From an uncultured Christensenellaceae bacterium (lineage in GTDB: Bacteria; Bacillota; Clostridia; Christensenellales; Pumilibacteraceae), in contig CAJULQ010000002.1 in assembly GCA_910587595.1 (NCBI GenBank), positions 1-64,000 of the forward strand: a stretch of DNA of 64,000 bases. The letters run 5' to 3'. Shown here in pieces: positions 41,101-47,262 of this stretch. Both the position numbers and the translations under genes were made by a program. Each line of letters opens with the position of its first letter. Position 1 is the first letter of the stretch. Below the pieces are notes generated by a model. It was not told the DNA's origin, searched no databases, and was given only the letters and a program-made list of their open reading frames with translations.

Positions 41101-41622
41101 CACGTTTTCGGAAGGCAAGTTGGCAACGTTTACCGAATATTCGCTTTGGTTGAGTTCTGCGGTGGCCACGCCGTCTTTGCCCGTTACGGCGCTGCCCGCC
41201 ACGCCTTTGGCGTTGGCCCACGTTACGATGGCATTGGCCGCGGGCACGCCGTTTTTATCGATGACCGTGGCGGAATACCGTATTTTGGAATGATCCAACG
41301 TGAGAATAACGTTGGGTTGGGACGCGTTGACCGAAACGGACGTGTAAACCACGCCGTCGTCAAGGTCGAGGAGCGCTACTTGATAGGTGCCCGCGGGCAG
41401 TTCGGCGGTAGCCACGCCGTCGGCGTTTGTTGTGGCAATGCCTTTGTTTTTGCCCGACTGTTGCCAAGCCACGCGCACGCTTTCGGCCGGCGTTTCGCCG
41501 TCGAAAGAAAGAACGGTGACTTTGTAAGTCGCCTTTTCTTCCGTGCAACCCGTGAGCACGGCGGCCGATGCCGCCAACAGCAACACGGCGGCCAACACGA
41601 AACCAAACAATTTCTTTTTCAT
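38182..41622 (-). CDS. Large lipoprotein with TlpA thioredoxin domain and EWLxxC modules
   Basis: An 1146-residue lipoprotein (lipobox LTGC, Cys26). Residues about 30-280 hold three prealbumin-like repeats, each with a DGVATAELPAGTYQV-like core. A TlpA-type thioredoxin domain follows (about 285-455), with active site C335-TWC-338 and the cis-Pro segment TNWPTTVIIDRYG. The remaining 690 residues are beta-rich, with one lectin-like stretch (WDGKVIQEITGNSNGWQ) and two copies of an EWLxxCxYY module at about 787 and at the C-terminus (1130). AGAGGCTCTTAT precedes the ATG and a strong promoter lies upstream. Probably an outside thiol-redox protein that acts with the membrane Fe-S relay transcribed toward it. 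Confidence 0.85.
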   Translation of the reverse strand: MKKKLFGFVLAAVLLLAASAAVLTGCTEEKATYKVTVLSFDGETPAESVRVAWQQSGKNKGIATTNADGVATAELPAGTYQVALLDLDDGVVYTSVSVNASQPNVILTLDHSKIRYSATVIDKNGVPAANAIVTWANAKGVAGSAVTGKDGVATAELNQSEYSVNVANLPSENVTSGMLTATVDSPDVRFQLVHGQNASYSVTVKSEGGLKFKNVEVVVSVGEIPVTMGKTNDNGVFTFALSDGTYNAFLNDLPDGYTGQPATLSATARETEITLYSSVITTPPADNKRYVLGDVIHNYSFTTPYNVNGKPATYTIEELLKTKKAIILNNWGVNCTWCVKEMPAMETAYQKYKDDIEMIAVSNYSGGDSDSTIVAFRNEKKLSFPMMRDTNEFTKRFGLTNWPTTVIIDRYGVVARIEVGAVVADSAWDKLINMYIADDYKQTFTPGDDSSGSINNELQKPDVILPDDHYDVLNDTFNTNFATDATVSVEWYPETEYEYAWPYLYATAGDLGLNDQNVPADSPVLYSSNAGKHSTMSILYGTLKTPAGKVFTFDYYADTEDGEDILSIVWDGKVIQEITGNSNGWQTCYLYTDLTDDTHTMAFAFTKDSEDSNSFVGKDNVYIRNMRFVSFADYTASIGQGESAYMWRSAAYGTPQTGDKTYPHYAKVEMGSDGYYHVVRNDLLGKEYAGVDESPLLLLNTLGATNWSGTPINSMVVGKDDETGEFLVDCNFTVNKFTKDYRADLAKYMQVSSASDVKNCVPVDQELRDLITEFMKRISGKSTHANEWLEACYYYSCYGTLKTIENPIMGLTEKTAYEITQDDVGQTLTADLTRNMKPFPINIYTFTPTQSGVYKFESLLTKEQGEKDSTQIWLYDDNTKEDPLAYCGEDYLTRDGVNEYNFLIHRYLEAGHKYYYSLAYQMMGSGTFEYKITLEGDKKTVLLPASGNYYYQVLDDLGNATMEVTLANAIDYTLHTDGYYHAVNANGSLGDFIYLDVEYPQIFGGMLSVKAAVNFWVKDPLDKSKELFKMYDFSKRIGYTVEHISETESQFGYFVADITSWGTDDLWGLEYKDYTDIMKGYIQKADKDGFVKVDEQLMKILQLFIESRNTMTIFDEDTNTVDYDRALENEWLRFCWYYKEFSATNP

Positions 41623-41690
41623 ATAAGAGCCTCTCTTTGGAAAAATGGCGCGAGATAGAATAGTCTCGACGCCATTGTCTTAGTGGGGAT

Positions 41691-41719
41691 ATTCTACCAT
41701 GATTTACCCGTTCCGTCAA
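41691..41719 (-). promoter_or_regulatory. Sigma-A promoter of the lipoprotein operon
   Basis: TTGACG, 17 nt and TAGAAT on the minus strand, about 70 bp before the ATG at 41622. Confidence 0.75.
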
Positions 41720-41824
41720 GTATTTTGCCGCACGATGTATATATTTATAAAGTTTAAGAAAAAATCGTGTGTGCCCATTGTGCAATGTGGACAGATAGAA
41801 AGCGGTTTTTTGTTCATTATGTAG

Positions 41825-41854
41825 TTGATATTTGCTTTGGCGATATAGTATAAT
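41825..41854 (+). promoter_or_regulatory. Sigma-A promoter of the sugar-ABC ATPase gene
   Basis: TTGATA, 18 nt and TATAAT, 67 bp before the ATG. Confidence 0.7.
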
Positions 41855-41921
41855 AATATTGTTCATAAAGGGGCGCTCATACGGGCGCGCCGCGATCAAA
41901 AAACAGTATGGAGGGAAGAAA

Positions 41922-44063
41922 ATGGCAAGTCTGTCGTTAAGACACATCTACAAGATCTATCAGGGCGGCGTGAAAGCAGTGTCCGACTTCAACCTGGAGA
42001 TCGATGACAAAGAGTTTATCGTATTCGTAGGGCCGTCGGGTTGCGGCAAATCCACCACGCTTCGCATGGTGGCCGGTCTTGAGGAGATTTCGGCGGGCGA
42101 GCTGTATATAGACGGCAAGCTGGTGAACGACGTAGAGCCCAAAGACCGCGACATCGCAATGGTGTTCCAAAACTACGCGTTGTATCCGCATATGACCGTT
42201 TACGACAATATGGCATTCGGCTTGCGCTTGCGCAAGATGAACAGCAAAGAGATCGACAAGCGCGTGCAAGAGGCGGCGGCTATCTTGGGCATCAAGCAGT
42301 TGCTTTCCCGTAAACCCAAAGCGCTTTCGGGCGGTCAACGGCAACGTGTGGCGCTCGGCCGTGCCATCGTACGCGAACCCAAAGTATTCTTGCTCGACGA
42401 ACCGCTGTCGAACTTGGACGCCAAACTGCGCGTGCAGATGCGTACCGAGATAACCAAATTGCACAACAAACTGGCCACCACGTTTATTTACGTAACGCAC
42501 GACCAGACCGAAGCTATGACCATGGGCACCCGTATCGTTGTTATGAAAGACGGTATCATTCAGCAGATCGATACGCCCACGTGCTTGTACGACAACCCCG
42601 AAAACTTGTTTGTGGCCTCCTTCCTCGGCTCGCCGCAAATGAACTTCTTCAAGGCACAATTGGTGAAAGAGGGCGATAAGCTGTATTCGGTGTTCGGCGA
42701 AAACAAGATCCTCGTGCCCGAATCGCGCGCCAAACGCATTATCGACGATTACTATATCGGCAGAGAAGTGGTGATGGGCGTTCGTCCCGAAGATATCCAC
42801 GACGAAGAGATCTTTATTTCCTCCAACCCCGATTCGGTGATCAACGCCGAAGTGGACGTTATCGAGAAATTGGGTAACGAAACCATTCTGTATATGAAGG
42901 TAGACGGCAAAGAGGACTACACCGTGGCGCGTATCGACGCCCGTTCGCAGTTCGCTACCGGCGAAACGGTGAATTTGGCTATCGATACCAACCACATCCA
43001 CTTCTTCGATCCCGACACCGAGCTCACCATTATGGGCGTGCCGCGCGCCAACCGTATCGCGGCCAAATTCTTGGCTACCGAAGACGGCCTCGTGGTGCGT
43101 TTCGGCAACATCGTGATTCCCGTGAGCGCCGAAGTGGCGGCTCGCTTGACCGATCTCGAACAGATCAACCGCGACGTAACGTTGGAGATCGCGCCCGACG
43201 ATCTGACCGATACGGAAGAAGAGGGTTGCGTGAAGATCGACGGCGTGGTGGACTTCGTGGAAAAATATCCTCGCTACACCGCCGCGTTCAGCGTGGTGCC
43301 CGGCAAAAAGGGCTTTATGGTGAGCAAGCACCCCGTAGACAGCACGGTGGCTCCCGGCGACAAGATCACGCTGTATCTGCGCCCCGAAGCTATCCAACTC
43401 CGCGATATCGACCAGAACGAGAAACTCATTGCGTATAAACCCGTTACCACCAACAAGGCAACGGCGCTCATCACCGTGAAAGACGGCACCGCCGCCATTT
43501 CGTTCGGCAAATCCAAGCTCAACATGATCACCAATTCCGAAGTGCGCGAACCGGGCACGGCCGTGATCAACATCGATCCCCGCCGCATTCGCGTGGGTAA
43601 AGAAGAGGTGCAAAAAGCACCCAAGATGGTGGTTGTGGGTCGCGTGAAAGACGCCGATGTATTGGGCGCCAACACCATTGTATATGCCGACGTAGAGGGC
43701 ATCGAGGGCGGTTTCTGCGCCATCGTTCCCGGCACGGTTAACTACAACGTGAACGACAAAGTCAAATTCGTGATCGATCCCATCGGTATCACGGTAGGCG
43801 AGAAACCCTCGGTAGCGGCCGTGATCGCCGAAAAAGCGCAGTATGCGCCCGAATATGTGTTCGTGGAAGAAAAGAAACCCGAAAAGAAAGCGGCACCCGT
43901 GAAAGAGGCTGCGGACGAAACCGCCGCTACCGCGAGCGAAGAGAGTGCGGAAAAAAAGCCGGCCAAAAAGCCCGCCGCCAAAAAGTCGACCACGGCGGCC
44001 AAAAAGCCCGCTACCGCCGCGGCTAAAAAACCCGCCGCCAAAAAGCCCGCGCCCAAGAAATAA
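41922..44063 (+). CDS. MsmX/UgpC-type sugar ABC transporter ATPase, extended
   Basis: Energises CUT1 sugar importers. Residues 1-235 form the ATPase domain: Walker A GPSGCGKST (37-45), Q-loop FQNYALYPHM, signature LSGGQRQRVALGRA, Walker B VFLLDEPLSNLDAK, then YVTHDQTEAM. A first MOBE-type regulatory domain contains GVRPEDIHDEE. Normal proteins end near residue 370; this one (713) adds a second set of OB-like strands (LYLRPEAIQLRD, INIDPRRIRVG) and a tail of about 65 residues built of KKPA and AAKKP repeats. No permease genes are nearby, so it may serve several importers, as MsmX does. GGAGGGAAGAAA precedes the ATG. Confidence 0.88.
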   Translation: MASLSLRHIYKIYQGGVKAVSDFNLEIDDKEFIVFVGPSGCGKSTTLRMVAGLEEISAGELYIDGKLVNDVEPKDRDIAMVFQNYALYPHMTVYDNMAFGLRLRKMNSKEIDKRVQEAAAILGIKQLLSRKPKALSGGQRQRVALGRAIVREPKVFLLDEPLSNLDAKLRVQMRTEITKLHNKLATTFIYVTHDQTEAMTMGTRIVVMKDGIIQQIDTPTCLYDNPENLFVASFLGSPQMNFFKAQLVKEGDKLYSVFGENKILVPESRAKRIIDDYYIGREVVMGVRPEDIHDEEIFISSNPDSVINAEVDVIEKLGNETILYMKVDGKEDYTVARIDARSQFATGETVNLAIDTNHIHFFDPDTELTIMGVPRANRIAAKFLATEDGLVVRFGNIVIPVSAEVAARLTDLEQINRDVTLEIAPDDLTDTEEEGCVKIDGVVDFVEKYPRYTAAFSVVPGKKGFMVSKHPVDSTVAPGDKITLYLRPEAIQLRDIDQNEKLIAYKPVTTNKATALITVKDGTAAISFGKSKLNMITNSEVREPGTAVINIDPRRIRVGKEEVQKAPKMVVVGRVKDADVLGANTIVYADVEGIEGGFCAIVPGTVNYNVNDKVKFVIDPIGITVGEKPSVAAVIAEKAQYAPEYVFVEEKKPEKKAAPVKEAADETAATASEESAEKKPAKKPAAKKSTTAAKKPATAAAKKPAAKKPAPKK

Positions 44064-44091
44064 GGCAAAAGGGCAAATGGAATACAACAAG

Positions 44092-44121
44092 AAAAAGGAA
44101 CACGCGCGTGTTCCTTTTTTT
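44092..44121 (+). terminator. Terminator of the ABC ATPase gene
   Basis: AAAAAGGAACACGCG and its complement form a near-continuous palindrome ending in T7, 28 bp after the stop. Confidence 0.9.
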
Positions 44122-44128
44122 GTGTTAT

Positions 44129-44335
44129 GTCATTTCGACAGACGTGCTGTTTGCGTTTCTGTTATTGCGAGCGTGAGCGAAGTAATCTATACCATTTTGT
44201 CATTTCAACCGAGTTTTCCGCCGCGCGTGTCATTTCGACCGAAGTGAGCGACAGCGAACGCAGCGGAGAAATCTGTTTCATTCGCAACAAGCAGACCCCT
44301 CGGCTTTGCTCGGGGTGACGGGGCGCTTTTTTGTA
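44129..44335. repeat. Cluster of dispersed GTCATTTCGACCGA-type repeats
   Basis: GTCATTTCRACMGA occurs at 44129, 44199 and 44229; the last copy continues to GCGGAGAAATCTG (44262-44274). GTTATTGCGAGCG with GCGAAGTAATCT lies at 44161-44188, and CTCGGCTTTGCTCGGGGTGACG ends the block (given as parts: CTCGGCTTTG, CTCGGGGTGACG). The same element occurs at 56394-56440. It fills most of the 310-bp gap between the ATPase and cysS and contains no gene. Confidence 0.8.
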
Positions 44336-44374
44336 TAGCCCCCTCGGCCTTGCGGAATTTTTTTGCTCGGCAAG

Positions 44375-45763
44375 TTACTTTTTGTGCAAGGAGAATCCTT
44401 CTTTGGTGTCGGCCACAGTGTAACCCAATGCGGCAATGGCGTCGCGCAAGCGGTCGCTTTCCGCCCAATCTTTGTTTTTGCGCGCGGCAAGGCGTTGCTC
44501 GGCCAAGGCGATCGCCTCGGCGGGCACGGGCGCGTCGTCCTCTTTGGGCGGGTGCGCCGTGTGCAAGTTCAGTCCCAGCACTTTGTCGAATTCGAGCGCC
44601 AACGCATACAGCTTGTGCGACGGTTTTTCTTTGGTCATCGTCCACAAAACGCCCAATGCCAACGGCAGGTTGAGATCGTCGTTCACGGCGGCGTCAAACC
44701 GATCTTTGTAGCTTTGCAACACGCTTTCGTCGCAATCTTCCGCGCTTTGTTTGTGTTTATACAGCGCTTCGAGCAGTCGGTCATACGCCGTTTGCGCCGC
44801 GTCCATGCCCTCGAACGTGAAATTCAGTTTTTTGCGATAGTGCGCGTTCAAACAAAAATAGCGAAAGGCAAGGGGATCGTAGCCGCGCGCATGCAGTTGA
44901 TCGATGGTGTAGGTGTTGCCGAGCGACTTGCTCATCTTGCCGCCGTCCACCAGCATGAATTCGCCGTGCATCCACACGTTCACGGTGCGGCAACCCTCGC
45001 GCGCCTCGCTCTGCGCGATCTCGTTTTCGTGGTGCACGGGGATATGATCCACGCCGCCGGTGTGTATGTCGAACGTAACGCCCAAATATTTACGGCTCAT
45101 GGCCGAACATTCTATGTGCCAGCCCGGATACCCCATGCCCCAAGGCGACGGCCACTGCATGATGTGGTTTTTCTCCGCTTTTTTCCACAGCGCGAAATCG
45201 GCGGGGTGTCGCTTTTCGGCGTTCACTTCCACGCGTGCGCCCGCGATCTGATCGTCGAGATTCAAGCGGCTGAGCTTGCCGTATGCGGGGAACTTGCCGA
45301 TATCGAAATAGATACCGTCGCTCGTTTCGTAAGCGTACCCTTTTTGCAAGAGATCTTGCACGTAAGCGATCATTTCGTCGATATGGTCGGTGGCTTTGGC
45401 AATCACTTCGGGTCTGCCTATGTTGAGTCGCGCAAAATCCTTAAAAAACACGTCGGTGTAATACGCGGCGATCTCTTGCGGGCTTTTTTTCTGTTCTTTG
45501 GCTGCTTTGGCCATTTTGTCCTCGCCGTCGTCGCCGTCGCTCAATAGGTGCCCCACGTCGGTGATGTTCATAACGCCTTTTATTTTATAGCCGTCGTAGC
45601 GCAAAACGCGGCGCAACATGTCCATGAACACATAGGTGCGCAAATTGCCGATGTGCGCATAGTTATACACCGTAGGCCCGCACGAATACATGGTCACGGT
45701 GTTGCCCTTTAAGGGGCAAAGTTCTTCTTTTTGCCGCGTGAGCGTGTTGTAAACTTTCAGCAT
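44375..45763 (-). CDS. cysS: Cysteinyl-tRNA synthetase
   Basis: Class I synthetase of 462 residues. The zinc/active-site cysteine is in YSCGPTVYNYAHIGN (HIGH equivalent YAHIGN) near residue 28; other zinc ligands appear in GWHIECSAMS and VHHENEIAQSEA. The KMSKS loop is intact (GGKMSKSLGN). AAAAAGGATACGCT precedes the ATG. It is the third gene of marR-cysE-cysS, linking cysteine synthesis with its use. Confidence 0.96.
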   Translation of the reverse strand: MLKVYNTLTRQKEELCPLKGNTVTMYSCGPTVYNYAHIGNLRTYVFMDMLRRVLRYDGYKIKGVMNITDVGHLLSDGDDGEDKMAKAAKEQKKSPQEIAAYYTDVFFKDFARLNIGRPEVIAKATDHIDEMIAYVQDLLQKGYAYETSDGIYFDIGKFPAYGKLSRLNLDDQIAGARVEVNAEKRHPADFALWKKAEKNHIMQWPSPWGMGYPGWHIECSAMSRKYLGVTFDIHTGGVDHIPVHHENEIAQSEAREGCRTVNVWMHGEFMLVDGGKMSKSLGNTYTIDQLHARGYDPLAFRYFCLNAHYRKKLNFTFEGMDAAQTAYDRLLEALYKHKQSAEDCDESVLQSYKDRFDAAVNDDLNLPLALGVLWTMTKEKPSHKLYALALEFDKVLGLNLHTAHPPKEDDAPVPAEAIALAEQRLAARKNKDWAESDRLRDAIAALGYTVADTKEGFSLHKK

Positions 45764-45776
45764 AGCGTATCCTTTT

Positions 45777-46412
45777 TCACCCGTTGGTTTTGTTCAGTTT
45801 TTCTTCCAAGGCGGCCACGCGCTCGCCGAGCGCTTTCAATTCGTCGCCCATGGGGTCGGGGAGCGTTTGGTCGAGATCGTCCACCCGTTCGTTGCCTATC
45901 TTCACGATGCGGCCGGGCACGCCCACCACCGTTGCGTTGGGCGGCACTTCTTTCAAAACGATGCTGCCCGCGCCGATCTTGGCGTTTCGCCCCACCGTAA
46001 AGGGGCCGAGGATCTTGGCGCCCGCGCTGATCATCACGCCGTCTTCCACCGTGGGGTGGCGTTTGCCCACGTCTTTGCCCGTGCCGCCCAGCGTTACGCC
46101 TTGGTAAATGAGCACGTTATTGCCCACTTGCGCCGTTTCGCCGATCACCACGCCTTCTCCGTGGTCGATCACCACGCCGTGGCCGATCTGCGCGGCGGGG
46201 TGGATCTCCACGCCGGTGAGAAATTTGGCCAGCTGGCTCACCATGCGCGCCAACAGCTTGTAGCGGTGCACATATAAAAAATGCGCGAACCGATACAAAA
46301 TCAGCGCATGAAAGCCGCTGTACGTCAGTATCACTTCGGCTTTGCTTTTGGCCGCGGGATCGTGTCGGAACACGGCGTCCAAATCTTTTTTGATCTTGTA
46401 CGATGCGCGCAT
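45777..46412 (-). CDS. cysE: Serine O-acetyltransferase
   Basis: Acetylates serine for cysteine synthesis. A short EpsC-type CysE of 211 residues. The left-handed beta-helix carries hexapeptide repeats (VEIHPAAQIGHGVVIDHGEGVVIGETA) with the catalytic Asp-His region IDHG, then YQGVTLGGTGK. A C-terminal coiled-coil-like tail (ELKALGERVAALEEKLN) replaces the usual end. AAGGATCAAACAGC precedes the ATG. It lies between marR and cysS, 13 bp before the latter. cysK is not in this window. Confidence 0.94.
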   Translation of the reverse strand: MRASYKIKKDLDAVFRHDPAAKSKAEVILTYSGFHALILYRFAHFLYVHRYKLLARMVSQLAKFLTGVEIHPAAQIGHGVVIDHGEGVVIGETAQVGNNVLIYQGVTLGGTGKDVGKRHPTVEDGVMISAGAKILGPFTVGRNAKIGAGSIVLKEVPPNATVVGVPGRIVKIGNERVDDLDQTLPDPMGDELKALGERVAALEEKLNKTNG

Positions 46413-46434
46413 GCTGTTTGATCCTTACTTAAAA

Positions 46435-46836
46435 TCAAGGCACGTAAGACAGCAGCTCGATGGCGGCGTCTAACGTGGCGAGCGCGGAGTTGCGCTCCAT
46501 ATCGTCGGTGAGCACGGTGGCGAACTTTTCGTTGATGGCTTGCAGCCGTTGTTCCACCGTCTGTTTGCCCTTATCGGTGAGGGCGTAGGTGAGCGCGCGC
46601 CGATCGCCGCTCTGTTTTATCTTGCGAATGAGCCCCTCTTCCGCGCATTTGTTGGCAAGCAACGCCAAATTGGATTTGGCCATGCCCAGCGTTTCCATCA
46701 GTTCGCGCGGCGGTTGCGGTGCGGGTAACAAACAAAAAAGCAACCGTTCTTTCAAGCCGAACGGCCCGTTGGGCAAAGCGGTCGCTTTGCGCGTATACAG
46801 TAGCAACTGTATGATCTTGTCCGCCGGTGCGCTTAT
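46435..46836 (-). CDS. MarR-type winged-helix regulator, apparent AUA start
   Basis: A transcriptional regulator, 133 residues if started at ATA (46836-46834). The winged helix runs from PRELMETLGMAKSNLALLANKCAEEGLI through the wing SGDRRALTYALTDKG, ending in a dimerisation helix. A consensus promoter (46886-46914) removes all upstream starts, and the message has GGAGGG 5 nt before ATA but no in-frame ATG, GTG or TTG near it. It is the first gene before cysE and cysS and may regulate this operon. Ligand unknown. Confidence 0.75.
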   Translation of the reverse strand: MSAPADKIIQLLLYTRKATALPNGPFGLKERLLFCLLPAPQPPRELMETLGMAKSNLALLANKCAEEGLIRKIKQSGDRRALTYALTDKGKQTVEQRLQAINEKFATVLTDDMERNSALATLDAAIELLSYVP

Positions 46837-46885
46837 GTTTTCCCTCCGCTTTTTTGGTGTTTGTTTTGGGGGTTGCTTACGTCCT

Positions 46886-46914
46886 ATTATACATAATATG
46901 CGCCGGAATGTCAA
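46886..46914 (-). promoter_or_regulatory. Consensus sigma-A promoter of marR-cysE-cysS
   Basis: Perfect TTGACA and TATAAT with 17-nt spacing on the minus strand. Confidence 0.9.
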
Positions 46915-47006
46915 CAGCTTTACCGTATTGGTGTTTTTTTCGTAAAAGTTTGCCCATTCCTTTTCGAAATTTGCCTAAAACGCATGGCACTTGTGCCTTC
47001 GGAGTG

Positions 47007-47033
47007 TTAGCACTCTAAAAGGCAAAGTGCTAA
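47007..47033. promoter_or_regulatory. CIRCE-like element (HrcA operator)
   Basis: TTAGCACTC, 9 nt, AAGTGCTAA: only one base differs from the CIRCE consensus (TTAGCACTC-N9-GAGTGCTAA). No groES, groEL, dnaK, hrcA or small heat-shock gene lies within reach. The nearest rightward gene (47263) has its own promoter 160 bp further on, and the leftward marR promoter begins 93 bp away. Confidence 0.75.
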
Positions 47034-47073
47034 TTTTTATTTGAGATTTAGCTAAAACAAAATGCGGCAAAAC

Positions 47074-47148
47074 AAACAATCGCGCCCGAAATGCGCCAAA
47101 TACAGGTGTACGGTGTGGCTGTTTGCCCCTTTGGGCGGGGGATTGTTT
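47074..47148. other. Long-range hairpin in the intergenic region
   Basis: AAACAATC (47074-47081) pairs with GATTGTTT (47141-47148), and CGCCC (47083-47087) with GGGCG (47133-47137), enclosing about 45 nt. T/A-rich sequence follows on both strands, so it could be a terminator or a small structured RNA. Together with the CIRCE and the next promoter it occupies the 426-bp gene-free stretch 46837-47262. Confidence 0.45.
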
Positions 47149-47193
47149 ATTTTACACTCATCTAAAATAAAAGACTTTTCAATGATCTCAACG

Positions 47194-47222
47194 TTGACAT
47201 TCGGGCATAAATATTGTATTAT
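47194..47222 (+). promoter_or_regulatory. Sigma-A promoter of the giant surface protein gene
   Basis: TTGACA, 17 nt and TATTAT, 41 bp before the ATG at 47263. Confidence 0.8.
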
Positions 47223-47262
47223 ATAGTAAACACATAGGATGTAAACGGGAGAGTAGCGAAAA

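Noticed and set aside
41937..44090. 717-codon leftward frame opposite the ABC ATPase
   Set aside because: Shadow of the strong ATPase gene; composition is His/Phe/Gly-rich and there is no ribosome site or family motif.
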